DNA of 64,000 nt from Selaginella tamariscina (taxonomy: Eukaryota > Streptophyta > Lycopodiopsida > Selaginellales > Selaginellaceae): contig PUQB01000185.1 of the NCBI GenBank assembly GCA_003024785.1, positions 214,001 through 278,000 on the forward strand. Direction: 5' to 3'. Shown here one piece after another: positions 11,581 through 23,400 of the stretch (the stretch's first letter is position 1; every line of letters starts with the position of its first letter). The notes under the pieces were generated by a model. It made no database searches, was not told the origin of the DNA, and was given only the letters and a program-made list of their open reading frames with translations. Made by a program: the position numbers and the translations under genes.

Positions 11581-12580
11581 GGAGAGGGGCACCTAAGCCC
11601 AAGGTTTACATCAAGATGAACGAGGATGAGATTGCCAGGGACTATCCACTTCCAGAATACTACAAAGCGGAAGTTGACGAGTATGTGCTCATTGCGGACG
11701 ATTACGTGGATCCGGACGACTTCTGAGGCGGATGCTACATGATTGGGCCCTTTACAACTCGGACTTCCGCTTCATGTCTCTGGAGCTGCTTCCCATGGTA
11801 GCTGGTGCAGAGACGGACGTGGAAATCTTCGGCTGAGGAATCACGATGGTAGCTACACATTGCAGGGAGATACGGGGGGCAGTGACCGGTTACCGAGGGG
11901 GTTAAGGCTGACGGTATGCGAATCTGATCGAATTCGGAGGGGAGATTATTTCGATATCCATCCGGACGGATGGTGCGTGGTACAGGCTTGGAAAGCCCTC
12001 TCCGCGTTATGCTCCGTGGTATGAACCGGTTTTGAGACGGCCAAGGTGGCTATAGAGATAATCAACATGCTGAAGAACGAATCTCGTGCTTCACGTCTTT
12101 CCTTTCAGGACGTGATCAACAAGTCTGCAAAGCCGAAGAAGCTCAAGGCGAAGGATGGTACGATGGAAGAGGATGATAAGACTTATATCTTTTCCAACAC
12201 CACAGAAGCTGAGAGGTATATAGTGGTACATGGGCAGATTATACTACAGCAGTTTGCAGAGTACCCGGATGCGATGATCACTAAGAGTGCTTTCGTAACT
12301 GGGCTTTCAAAGAAGATGGTTGAGAAGCACCACACGAAGCTCAAGGAAGAAGCTCGGTGGAAAACGGGAGGAACTTAATCCACGGGCCCATCTGCAACCG
12401 GATGCGAAAAAGTCGAGGCTACCACTACACCGCATATGGAATTATGAGAAGTACAGCGTTGGAGATGGTGACAGATCCGAAGAAGGAGCAGACGCGGAGA
12501 ATGAGAATACGCCTATTGACGTGGTGGAAGAGGACGAGGAGGTCGAGGAGGACGATGACTTGAGAACCAGCTCTCTCAAA
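11581..12580 (+). pseudogene. RFTS domain 2 of the MET1-like relic
   Basis: MNEDEIARDYPLPEYYKAEV and [15 protein letters not shown] (11615-11722), [12 protein letters not shown] and SLELLPM (11731-11797), [20 protein letters not shown] (11966-12028) and [20 protein letters not shown] (12043-12105) follow one another as in plant MET1. VVHGQIILQQFAEYPDA and LSKKMVEKHHTK close the domain near 12350. An acidic tail (12480-12590) is the usual linker before BAH1. Frame breaks near 11725, 11838, 12035 and 12355 separate otherwise well-kept sequence. Confidence 0.85.
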
Positions 12581-12599
12581 ACTGAAAAGTAAGTGTGCA

Positions 12600-12990
12600 C
12601 GTCTGGGTTGTGTCTCCTAAATGCATTTGCCTGCACACAATTTCTGGGGCGCCGGTTTCGTCAAGAAAAAGGCCATCCTGCATCGGGGAAGTCTATAGGG
12701 AATACCCAAGATGGGTATTCACTATAACGGTCAGCCCGGCGGAACAGTCTCATACCAAATGGAAAACGGTGCAGATGTCTTTTTGATGGTTGAGTACATG
12801 TACGAGTCCGGTGGAAGCTGCATGGCTCATGGGAAATTGTTGGTGAAGGGAGAAAATACTGTTCTCGGAAATGCTGCTGTGAAACGGGAAGTATTTCTCA
12901 CGGACGTCTGTTGTCGATGACGCTAACGATATCGTGAACGTGCAGTTCAAAAGACGCCCCTGGGGACCCGAATACAGGCAAGTTGTTCAA
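12600..12990 (+). pseudogene. BAH domain 1 of the MET1-like relic
   Basis: FVKKKAILHRG (12657-12688), VEYMYESGGSCMAHGKLLVK (12790-12849), TVLGNAAVKREVFLTD (12860-12907) and RRPWGPEYRQ-like residues (12952-12980) mark the first bromo-adjacent-homology domain. A stop interrupts the reading near 12695. An intron appears to begin near 12981. Confidence 0.8.
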
Positions 12991-13299
12991 ATATTTATAC
13001 ATCAATAACAGCTGTATTGATCTCTATGGAATGTGCTTACGTACTCTGGAAAGCATCCGTTATATAGAAGTGTGTATGTTTTGATATATAGACACACACA
13101 CACTAGGACGTATGATCTCGGGTTACTAAATTGTCAACTCTCTGTGCGTGTTGCCTGTGAACGCGTTACGTAGACACATCGGCATACATTGTCTGTGGCA
13201 TTAGAGTACATCTGTAACATGTATTCTATTTATACCTGTATCCGTTGATATTCCTGTGATATGTTTAGTGTATGAGAAAGAAAGAGAGAGAGAGAGAGC

Positions 13300-14103
13300 T
13301 AAAATGCTCATTTAGCAGGAAAAGAGATGCTATCACGGATGAAGAGGAACGGGAGCGAGCAGAGAACAGGGAAAGACAAGGGCTTCCTATTGAGTATCCT
13401 TGTCGAGCTTTATACCTTCCTCAAAAGGGCGGATTTTTTGCCAATCCTCATGAAAAGTTGGCCATGGGAAGTGGGGCTTGTTCGGCGCGTGACTGCAGAG
13501 CACAAGAACAGGGGAACATGGTCGTAACAGGTACACGTAAAAGGACAGGCCATTTTGTATGCACGGTCCTTCATGTTTCTTCAGTTGCTTAATTCACATA
13601 TTAATTACATATATTTATATATTAATTAGACGCTCATCTGTGAACTGTTACTATTCCACACACACTCACGCGTGCTCGCGCATGTGTGAGTGCATGTTTG
13701 CATGTATTCTAGTATTTTAAACCCTCTTCTTGTATTCACATTCTTAATAATTCATATGCTAACTTATTTACAGATTTATATTCCTTATGTATGTGTTTAT
13801 GCCATTGTGTGCTTCCCTTTTTCTATCACTAAAAGACCAGCTCACGAACAATCACATGCTCACCCATATGTACATGTCTGCATGTGTTGTTTCCTTACAA
13901 TTCAATCTAAGTACTTGAGGCATTGCAGGCTTCAAGGTTGGAGGTGTGAAATACTCCATAAACGATTTTCTGTACATCGAAGCGGAGAAGATGCTAAAGT
14001 CTATTATAGTGAGCATACTACAACAGTTACCCTTAGGTTGGTGAAAGGCATGAGTTTAATGTGGCCTCCGAAACTATTGGTTCCTGCATTTATGATCCAT
14101 TAA
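13300..14103 (+). pseudogene. Linker and partial BAH domain 2 of the MET1-like relic
   Basis: The exon from about 13310 to 13530 reads DEEERERAENRERQGLPIEY then KGGFFANPHEKLAMGSGACS, the linker between the BAH domains. After an intron, 13929-14000 carries VGGVKYSINDFLYIEAEKM, the start of BAH2. It is followed directly by VYYSEHTTTVTL (13998-14035), which in the family lies much further along, so roughly 100 residues of BAH2 are missing between them. Confidence 0.75.
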
Positions 14104-14469
14104 ACAGGTTCGTTTTGTGGGTATGCGTTGCGGTCGTTTTATTTTGTGTTCATATATAGATATGCCAACCATTATGTAAAGACACATTTTTATTATGACT
14201 TTCTGACTGTAACTCTGTTACACATCTTAACATACGTATAAGTTCTCTCCCTTTTTTGCACGTGTCTCAATAGTGGTTCTACCTGAGTTTCAACATAGTT
14301 CTTCCATTAGGAGTTCACGTAACGACTATTAATATTTACCAACCATCATCCCACAGCTATTTGCTGTATTTATGTAGATGCCATATCCCGTTACTGATGA
14401 TCACGTAGTTTTTTAAAGTATAGTACATATAATAATGTCTACAAACTAATTATGTATTTTTCTTGTTTA

Positions 14470-14997
14470 CAGCTACCTTCAAATGTTAAACTCGGTTCAA
14501 CAAGAATTATGTGTAATAACAAGGGCAAGTCACCGGATATTGCAAAAGCGAAAGGGAAGGGTAAACTTGTATGGAACCTGACAATTATGAAAACGTCACG
14601 AAGCTGGCTATGCTGGATATATTTGCGGGATGTGGTGGCTTGTCCGAAGGACTCCATTAATCTGACATGGTCTCCGTGTGTGTCTGTATGGTGTAGTGTT
14701 TTTATATATTTATGTTGTAATTCGTGGAATATATGTACATATACACCATCGCTCTATATATTCATCTTTATTAATTTAGGTATTCATTATAGATACACAC
14801 GCATTTGCATCTCTCATATACACGCACGCGCCACGCAGCACCAACCACGTGAGACACTCATCATGGCTTCTTTTCTTCAGGTGTCGCATGCACAAAGTGG
14901 GCAATTGAATATGATCATGCTGCTGCTGAGGCTTTTAAGATGAACCATGCCGATGCAGATGTGTTTTCCGAAAAATACTGCGGTCAGTGGCTCTTTT
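14470..14997 (+). pseudogene. Start of the methyltransferase catalytic domain (relic)
   Basis: LPSNVKL (14471-14491) and a Lys/Gly-rich (KG) linker are followed by LAMLDIFAGCGGLSEGLH (about 14608-14660), which is motif I, the S-adenosylmethionine-binding loop. After a 210-base intron with CACGCACGCG-type repeats, the next exon (14881-14997) reads VACTKWAIEYDHAAAEAFKM and NHADADVF. The reading stops a few codons later near 15000, and no PCQ, ENV or QRR motif is found downstream. Confidence 0.85.
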
Positions 14998-15079
14998 TCT
15001 AATAATTACTGTTACACGTATTATAATGATATGATCCATAAATAAATATGTAAATGTTATAGATGTATAATGGAGAACA

Positions 15080-15800
15080 ATGGTCCTTGGATTATATTCA
15101 CCACCTTCATTTTAAAGATTTCAAACATTTCCAGAGTGAATTCCTTTTCAAGTTGTCCTCTAGGCATCCTCAACACCTTGATGACTAGTATCAAGAATTG
15201 CATTTTGTGTGTGTATTCTTGGGGTACGCCCTACACGATACACAAATGGAACGTTAGTGTGTGTGTGTGTATAATGACATTCATGTGTTCCTTACCTGCT
15301 TAAGTAGTGCATTTGTCTGGTGTAGCAGCTTATTCAACACATCTCCATACTTCACGATCGTTTCTTGATGCTGTACCAACCAATGTATACATATATGTAT
15401 CTATAGATATGTGTGTATGGGTGTGTGAACTGACCTTGGTCCACAAAATATCAAGCTGTGTTGTGAGAGGTGGATAAGCTGGAGAGGGAGATACATATTG
15501 TTGATTATATCTTTGGTTATTGAATATTCCATGTTGTTGCATGGTTTGTTGATGCCCTTGTGCCGACCTTGATTTTGTTTAATAATGTTGCTGCACAGTT
15601 TGTTGATTAATTTACGGCTGTTGTTGCTGCATAGTTTGTTGATTAATTTGCCACTGTTGTTGCTGCACAGTTTGTTGATTCTGTTGCTAAGTTGTATTAT
15701 GTGATAGCTGCACAGTCTGTTGATTGTTGTGTTGTGTTATTCCGTGACTAGAACTGTTGATGGTTTTTCGAGTTGACTATCCCTTGCACTTCTGTGTGAA
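15080..15800 (-). pseudogene. Q-rich fragment A (possibly Mediator MED15-like)
   Basis: On the minus strand a Gln/Val/Asn-rich stretch (15545-15750, repeated CAACAAACTG/TGCTGCAACAACAG-type units) is followed by a 75-base exon at 15296-15370 encoding HQETIVKYGDVLNKLLHQTN. An exon at about 15080-15240 follows, with GVPQEYT and VIKVLRMPRGQLEKEFTLEM. A Q-rich region followed by two amphipathic helical segments is how plant MED15 is built, but the similarity is loose and I hold this lightly. Copies B (20100-20660) and C (21970-23400) repeat these sequences. A (GT)n run sits at 15257-15271 in the intron. Confidence 0.4.
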
Positions 15801-15833
15801 TTCTTTGGTATCACAATGTGGAGCATATATTTG

Positions 15834-17232
15834 CTATCGTGACATATGCTGCTCCATCAACATGAATAACATCCTCCACATCCCTCCGGCTTCCACCAAA
15901 CACTTCCACTCCGATGAGTCAGGAAGAAACGACATCAAATCTTTAGCCTCCTCATGTCTACAAGCCCTCCCAAAGATCCCAATCATGCAACTAAAATGTT
16001 GTTTCCTAATTCCAATATTGAAATCCCCGCACATATTAACAAAACATTCCCTTGCTTTGTCAACATTCCCACTGTGGTTAAACCCGCTAAGAACTAACAA
16101 AAAACTAGTCCCATCAACGATCTTCATGAAGGAAAACATTTCCAATGTTTCCTTGATATATCCAGCTTGGGCATACGCTCGTACCGCACTATTCCAGGAA
16201 GTGTGGTTTCTACTCGGTATCATCTCAAAGAACTTGTTCATATACCCGACATGGGTGTATCCCACTAGGAGTGTATTCCAAGACGTGGCATCCCTTTCGC
16301 CAACACCTTCGAACATGCCTTTGGCGTTGTACATATGCCCGTTTCGGACGTACCCAGAAAGAATAGTGTTCCACGAGACTATATCCCACTACTCGAAGAA
16401 ATGTGTAGCTTCTTCAAGATGTTCATTCTGTGCATATGCAGAGAGCATCTAGTTCCATGAAACCATGTCTTTCTCTTGCATTTGATTAAATATTTGCTTG
16501 GATTTTCCCGTGTATCCGTTCAGTGCATAACATGTAAAAAGAGAAGTGCTGTCCCACATTTGCATCTCATGGAAAATGTGTTCAGCCTTCTTGAGCTGCC
16601 CGTTTTGAGCATATGCACCTAGCATGGCGTTCCACGAGATGATGTTCCTTTCTTGCTGCATATTACTGTCAATACTCTATATATACGTGTATATGGATGA
16701 TGCAGTACATATGTATGAAATTCTTATTGTATAATGTGTATAAGCCTTAAAACAAAAGACGTACTTGGCGTCTTCCAAATGCCCGTGCAGAGCATATGCA
16801 GAAACCAAGTATGTGAAACCAAGTTGTGCTCAGGTATGTCTATGAAGAGTTTCCTGGCTTCATGCAGATGCCCCTTGTGGGCATAGGCATCTAATATCGT
16901 GGTCCATGACACAAGGTTTCTCACCGGCATAATATCAACGATTTTCCTAACCAAATGAAGATTGCCTGTCACAAAACTAGTGTTTAATATATATTTCACA
17001 CACACACACACACACACACACCACACAATATATAAATATATTACACCAGCTCGTGTATTTGCCATGGGGAGAGCATTCCATGATACTTGATCCCATTCCG
17101 GCATGCTTTCAAAGAAGTCTAAAATCTTACCAAAATGCACACGAGTGGCAAATGCTGAGAGTATGGAGTTCCACGTGTTGAGACTCCTCATAGGCATCTC
17201 GTGGAAGATCCTTAATGCCTCCCAAAAATGAC
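15834..17232 (-). pseudogene. PPR gene copy A (PLS type), degenerate
   Basis: Pentatricopeptide repeat proteins bind organellar RNA. Successive repeats read SLNTWNSILSAFA, DQVSWNALPMANTRAG, RNLVSWTTILDAYAHKGHLH, RNIISWNAMLGAYAQNGQLK, KDMVSWN, DATSWNTLLVGYTHVGY, RNHTSWNSAVRAYAQAGY and a final HFSCMIGIFGRA segment with SEWKCLVEAGG, resembling the start of an E-type tail. Spacing of 31-36 residues between SWN motifs is typical of PLS PPRs. A CA-rich intron lies at about 16980-17042. Frame breaks occur near 16450, 16350 and 16700, and the 5' exons seen in copy C are missing. Decayed copy of a once-intact gene. Confidence 0.8.
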
Positions 17233-17239
17233 CTGCATT

Positions 17240-20099
17240 TATGTGTGTGTATATATATATTTAAAGACATTTTGCTGAATTTTAAAATCATATCCACTTA
17301 TTAAGGTTTTCTAATATCTTAGTGAGTTAGTGAGACTTAACATAGTTCTTCTAATAAAACCTACACTTAAGTTCCAGTGGACTCTTAGTTCTTGAGCACA
17401 TAAATTTATTTTATACCTTAATAGAATAAGGAAGTTTGAGATTAAAGTTTGTGTCTTTGCTCGTTTATAATTGAATCTATCTAGTTCAACCGTGACTTAT
17501 AACTTTAAAAATTACATTCATGCATTGAATTTGAAATAAAACATTTATAATATATCTTATTTTCTTTCTTTATAACAAATTTCATTACTAATAAATTTTT
17601 AATTGATTTTCAAACAAGCGTGTCATGCAACTAGATCCTTATGAGTCTAAAAATATTTCAATGATTAAACTTAAATGATTATAAAAGCTTAATAATGTTT
17701 CTAAAGTAGATTTCATAAATAAAGTTCTTGCTCATAAATTCAGAATTTTCATTAAATTTTTATGCTTTTAATTAAGGATAACATCAATTATAACTACAAC
17801 ACTTTATATGACTTTAAAACACCTATATATCACATGCACACACTTTTCACACACGCATTTAAACATTGATAAAATGTGTAGATGTATCCATCGTATTCTC
17901 TCTATATTTATGTGTGTGAGAGTGTATTATATCTTCGATCACTTCCAGCAAGAATTGCATCATTAAAGCAATAAGTTTGCTATAAGAATTTGTTTAAGAA
18001 GCGTGTAACTAGTTTCCTGCGATTTAAACTGTGATAATTTATTAAACTAGTAATTATTAGGTGAAGGATATTCTTCTCCCGTGGAAGGAGTGACTAGAAT
18101 ATTCTAGATATACATACGTTCAAAATATAGGGTAACATAAAACTAAATATTAACACCATATAGCTTTAAGTATTACTTTCACCACGTATATTGCAGTTAT
18201 TTTATGCACAAGGACACTGTACATATATACAAACACCTTCTGATTTATCCAATGAGGCCGCAAGTTTTTTCAGCTTCGCCTTGTCATCTATTTTCAAGAG
18301 GTAATCTTACTGAAAAAACCACACAAATATCATATATAGGCTTAAGGAAAAAGAATCACTAATTCATATTTCTTATTTATGTCCATACATATGTAATCAA
18401 AATGTTGTATAACGGTATATATCACCAATTGTGTAATAATTTATGGGTCTATATACATAAACATGGAGACATTGTGTTGTTTACACATGCATTATTATGG
18501 AGGAACTCTTTGTCAAGTTTGTATTGTGTGTAAAGGGTAGCAACTCTGAAATAGTTTTAAGATATTTAACTTGAAATTCAGAAATTACCTATTTAGTAAC
18601 AATTCATTTTTTAAATTTCTGTCTATAATTTTATTTTCCATGTGTTCTCAAAAAATGCAACAAAGTTCCTTTTACATACTATATATATAGAGCAGCAAGA
18701 TAGAAGACCAACGGTCCAAATGCTATTCAATTTCACTATTTGAGTATTCCATGCATATTCTAGAGTATGAACGGTTTAAAATGAGAGCAACGTATACGAT
18801 GGTTTACATGTGTAGATTTGTATGTATGTATATTTTTATCTATCTCTATATATATCATAACTCTAATTAAACTAACATAAATTTACATTTTAAAAACTTA
18901 AAATAGACTAAATAACTGGGACACACATGGTATTGCCATATATGAAGAATGCAGACCATAAAATGATTTTAAGATGATTCTGTTGTTACTCAAAAGACAC
19001 TTATATATAGTTCATAATTATAAATTTTAAAATAAACAGATTTTCATATTTAAATATAAATCCAAATGTTAATTTAAACATTATAATTTAATATAAAATT
19101 TATAAATTTACTTTTGATATTAACAATAATAATAATAATAATAAGACCACCATATTTATACAAAAAAGAATTCATGTTAATATCATGATAAATTCATAAT
19201 AATCTTGTTAATGCTGTGCTAAATTGTATTGACATTAATGTCTTATAATGTTGTAACAAATTTAATATGTTGTTTTCATCTAACCTGTTGTCATTATTAT
19301 GGTTATTATTTTTTAATTATGTTTTTTTAACGATATGATATTTTATTTTTGAACCATTATACTTATTTAAGTTATAGAATAAAGATGTTCAAATATACAT
19401 TCCATTGCTACTTTAATATTAAAATAAAGTATATTAAAATTTATAAACTTATATTTGATATTAACAATAATATTATTAGTAATGTCATAATAAATTCATT
19501 GTTGTAATGTTTGCTTTTATTCAATTTAATTTTACTCTAATCTGTTTTTTTTCTTTGAAATCTTTATGTAAATAATATGATATTCACTTTGATAGACATG
19601 ATTTTATGAAAATTCATAAAGTGAGTAAAATTAAAGATTATCGTGAGAATATTTAATATCAATGTAATAATATTTATTAATATTCAAACTTAAACTCATA
19701 GTAGAAAAAATATTATTATGATATGCACAAGCTCTTATTCATTATAAATAAACATTGAATGTATTAATGGTATACTGATATAAAATGTGATTTAGGGAAA
19801 ATAAAAGATGAATCACATGTTATTTTAAAATATTCAAACTTATATAAATAAGAAATTATTCTTACACAAATGAATTCACATAATAAAGAAATTCCTGATA
19901 GTTTCAATCAAAATATATTAAAATGATGTTCCACACTTTGTAATAAAGTGATAATTATATAGACATACATACAAGTACAAACTTTTGGTATCTTCAGGAA
20001 TGTCAAATCATGAATAAATTAAATAAATAAACAGATATATAAACATGTATATTCTGCTTCTATATAATTAAAGATTTATAATGATTAATTATATAGAAT
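17240..20099. other. AT-rich intergenic DNA with one exon-like segment
   Basis: Nearly 2.9 kb without a recognisable gene. Short AAT repeats occur near 19125-19142. The only protein-like piece is the 73-base segment at 18237-18309 on the minus strand, listed separately. Confidence 0.55.
18237..18309 (-). other. Isolated exon-like segment
   Basis: On the minus strand, TTTTTTCAG precedes and GTGTTTG follows a 73-base stretch that in one frame reads DYLLKIDDKAKLKKLAASLD followed by KSE. The Lys/Leu/Asp-rich reading and correct splice-like borders suggest an orphan exon, perhaps of the same gene as the Q-rich fragments. I do not recognise it. Confidence 0.3.
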
Positions 20100-20660
20100 T
20101 TATATTTTAGGCATGTTAGTTAATTACATTTCAAAAACACATGGTCATGTGAGCCCACACTTGGCTCTTCCTCCTTTTCATCATCAACATACGATTCTTT
20201 ACATTTAGGAGTTATATATATAATTTTCTTTCATGTGACCTTCACTTTGTTGATTAATTTATAAACATTGCTATTGTAGAGTTTGTTGATTATATTGTTA
20301 GGCTGTGTTATGTAGTGATGAAAATGTTTGTTGTTATTTTATCAAGTTGATTAACCTTGTACTTATGTGCAAATCCTATGTGCATAGTCTTTTCAACTAA
20401 GAAATAAATATAAGAGAGATTGAGAGAGGGTACCTTATTAGTAGTAATTAAAAAATCTTTTTTTCTAAAGATTATGTAATTTTCAAAATTAAAGACAGAA
20501 AATAATACGGAAGTGTCCCCACCCTGAAACAAGTTGTTATTCATAAGCAATAATTAAAGTAAATAAAAAGAGAAACTCACACTTTATTTATTATTATTTG
20601 TTTAAACTCTTGTGAAAAAAACAACATTTTCATATTAACACAACAAACACCTACAGTCAT
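20100..20660 (-). pseudogene. Q-rich fragment B, highly decayed
   Basis: 20140-20215 is a decayed copy of 22010-22075 (both carry GTGAGYSCACACTTGGCTC followed by CAYATT-type sequence). 20275-20470 is a decayed copy of 22975-23180 (GTTTGTTGATT, TTGACTAT/TTGATTAAC, CACTTCTATGTG/ACTTATGTGC, GAGAGATTGAGAGAG). Coding potential is gone. Its place directly before PPR copy B repeats the arrangement of copies A and C. Confidence 0.5.
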
Positions 20661-20929
20661 GTACACTGTATAAACTAGTAGATCAAAGTATTACACCCAC
20701 TTGTTTGTACGGGCATAACCCCTAAATGATGTGGTTAAGTTTACTAATTAATATATAGATTGAGAATTCCCTCGACATGACATAATATATCTTACAGACA
20801 AATAATCGGTATAATGTACGTACTTGTCCATACACTTATATTTGTATGTACACGATGCTTCATCTGGGCCATGTAGCGTATCGTTCTTGTATTCTAAACT
20901 GATTTTAAATCTATATATGCACGTATATC

Positions 20930-21018
20930 TTGAACATGTAAGACACGACGTGTGTGCTGCAGAGGATGAAGAGAACCAAAAGAAGTACCGTTTCCAAGAT
21001 ATGTTGAAGCAGCTTCTT
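20930..21018 (+). other. Short protein-like ORF segment
   Basis: The plus-strand reading gives CAAEDEENQKKYRFQDMLKQ followed by LL and a TGA stop. The acidic/basic composition looks coding, but I find no family match, no clear splice border and no continuation. The other strand also reads open here. It may be chance. Confidence 0.2.
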
Positions 21019-21109
21019 TGAGATGCCTTACGCAACTAGCATGGCATATGTTACTATGATGTCAACCTTAAACCCTAAACTCTAAACTCTAAACTTCGCC
21101 TCCTGGGAA

Positions 21110-21660
21110 TGTACCAAACCAACTTGTGCTAGCACATGTTTTTGAAGCTTCTTGTCGGTCCATGACACAATAATATTAAAGATTATCATAATAAAATGCA
21201 AATTAACTGGCACAAAAGAGTGTTACACACATTACAATTACACTAGAACAATTATTTGCTTTGATCCCGTTCTCAAAGAAGTAAAAAGCCCAGTGACAAA
21301 TGTCCATATGTGTATGTATGTAGATATCTATGTATATATCTATGTGTGTATGTCTTGCCTGCTTGTTTTGTATAGCTAGAATTGAAACCAAGTCCTCTCC
21401 TGCATATTTGTCCCCTTGCTTCCCTAAACAGATGTGTGTGTGTGTTGTGTGTGGGGGGGGGGGTGTTTGTGCGTGCGCACATGAGCGTGCGTGTGTCGGT
21501 CTACCCCTGTATTGAAACGAATTTAACACAATGAAGTTATTTTCAGATCCTTATCAAGATGATATATCTCCCACGCAGTATTCCAGGAAGCGTGGTTTCT
21601 ATGGGTATCATCTCAAAAGAAATTGTTCATATCCCGACATTGAAGTAAATGCGTGGCTAC
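21110..21660 (-). pseudogene. PPR gene copy B, highly decayed remnant
   Basis: Pieces of the PPR gene remain, but mixed with other DNA: 21118-21165 matches the CAACTTGTGCT...CCATGACACA segment of copies A and C; 21195-21225 matches the TGCCTGTCACAAAA boundary; 21375-21425 matches the AGCTAGAAT...CCTCTCC segment; 21570-21640 matches the TATTCCAGGAAGCGTGGTTTCTA segment and the CATACCCGACAT segment. No reading frame survives. Confidence 0.55.
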
Positions 21661-21969
21661 GCGTGTACTATACATATACGGTCCGCACGCATTGTATATA
21701 TACATGTATCATGGTGTATATAGCTCGATACAAGTATCCAAGTTTACTTAATCAATACACTGGTTAAAATGATTATTTACAATAATATTATTCCATTAAG
21801 CTTCAACCTCGGATAAAAACTTATCCTTATAAAATGTTTTTAAAAACTCTCTCAAACACACACATATACACTCTTTATGTAATAAGATTCTTATAATAAC
21901 TAAGTCCTTGTTTACACATATAACATGTGTACTAATTAAAAGCTTAATTATACAAAGCTTGTAGTTATG

Positions 21970-23400
21970 GCATGTTAATTAACTATGGTATTGCCATTCT
22001 GGAAACATAGGCTCGTGTGAGTGCACACTTGGCTCCTCCTCCCATTCGTCTTCAACAGATGATTCCTCACATTCTACATGTTGTACATAATACGGTTTTT
22101 TCTCAAGTGGCCTCCATTCCCCCCGGAACCATAATATGGAGCGTCGACCATCACAACCTCCTCATCTCTTGCACTGCTGAAGACAAAGCTCCCGGATATT
22201 GTTTTAAGCTGAAATTAACATCAAACGTCAGCACGTGTGCATGAGCGTGCGTGTGTGTTGAACTCGATTACTCACAATATTAAGTAGTCTCTCCATACTG
22301 TCTTCTATATTCAGAAGATCTTCTTTAACAGTTGGAGCTGGTGGTGTTTCAATATTACAGTGCTCTTTTATGTTCTTGTTCTTGTTCGTGTTGTTCGATC
22401 TGCGTATGCTGCACTTCTTGGACCTTTTGTTCTTCATGTTGCTTATCATCTCCTATATCATCGTAGTTTATGTTACATTTATAATCTATATACAAATATA
22501 TGTAAGTAATTAAATCTTACTTGGGGAAGCTGGACTCGTTGTTGTTTTAATTAATTATATCCTTGGATTAAATTCACCACCTTCCTTTCAAAGTTTTTTA
22601 AACTTTTCCAGCATATATATATAGGATTATAAAAGGAAGTTGTCCTCTAGGCATCCTCAACACCTTGATGACTAGCATCAAGAATTCCCTATTTCTCTCC
22701 ATTTTCTGTGTGTATTCTTGGGGAACACCCTACATGATACACAAATAGAACATTAGTGTGTGTGTGTATAATGGTTGATATTTAACACCTTCAGGTGTTC
22801 CTTACCTGCCTAAGTAGTGCATTTGTCTGGTGTAGCAGCTTATTCAACACATCCCCATACTTCACGACCATTTCTTGATGCTGTTAAAAAACAGTCAACC
22901 AATGTATACATATATGTATCTATAGATACGTGTGTGTATGCGTGTGTAAACTAGTTGTATTATGTGATAGCTGCACAGTCTGTTGATTGTGTGTGTTATG
23001 CCGTGACTGGAACTGAAACGCTTGTTGATGTTTTTTTGAGTTGACTATCTCTTGCACTTCTATGTGAATTCTCTGGGCATAGTCTTCCTGATCAAGAAAC
23101 CAATATGAGAGATATTGAGAGAGAGAGTGGGAGAGTACCTTGTTAATAGAAGTTGAAAAATTCTTTCTTCTAACGATTGAGCAGTTGTCAAAAGTATATT
23201 AAAGTTTTCCGACGGAAATTGTTTATGAAGCATCGCCATTCTGAAAAAAGAATAAGTTGTTAATCACGAACAAAAATTAAATGAAGGGAGAAATAAGAAA
23301 GGAGAAATATACTTTCTTTTATTATTGTCTGTCTGAATTCTTGAGACAAAGCAGCACTTTCCATGGTCACAGAAGGGAAATACCTAGAGTTGTAGACAAG
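21970..23400 (-). pseudogene. Q-rich fragment C (possibly MED15-like)
   Basis: Minus-strand exon-like readings are: about 22550-22740 with GVPQEYTQKM and VIKVLRMPRGQL, the same as copy A; 22805-22880 matching the KYGDVLNKLL exon; 22228-22449 with TPPAPTVKEDLLN and SMERLLNIV; and 21985-22120 with KKPYYVQHVECEESSVEDEW, acidic and ending HEPMFPEWQYH. It holds more of the gene than copies A and B. The long Q-rich tract of copy A is shortened here to about 22965-23040. The identity as Mediator subunit 15 is a guess from the overall build. Confidence 0.4.

Larger units (their letters stand above)
10985..14997 (+). pseudogene. 5' part of a MET1-type DNA (cytosine-5) methyltransferase, truncated relic
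   Basis: MET1/DNMT1-type enzymes copy CG methylation after replication. Segments occur in the family's order: RFTS 1 (10985-11580), RFTS 2 (11581-12580), BAH1 (12600-12985), the linker and start of BAH2 (13300-14060), then the first catalytic motif (14560-14670) and the WAIEY region (14881-14997). Frame breaks lie near 11725 (one base missing after DPDDF) and 12035 (one base missing before VAIEIINM), and a stop at 11836-11838 sits where the family reads an open codon after EIFG. The middle of BAH2 is deleted, and everything after the NHADADVF phrase is absent: the PC motif (catalytic Cys), ENV, QRR and the target recognition domain. The right end abuts the Q-rich/PPR cluster. It cannot encode an active methyltransferase. 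Confidence 0.85.

Noticed and set aside
21064-21098. AAACCCTAAACTCTAAACTC resembling plant telomere repeat
   Set aside because: Only one to two exact units; too short to call a telomere relic.
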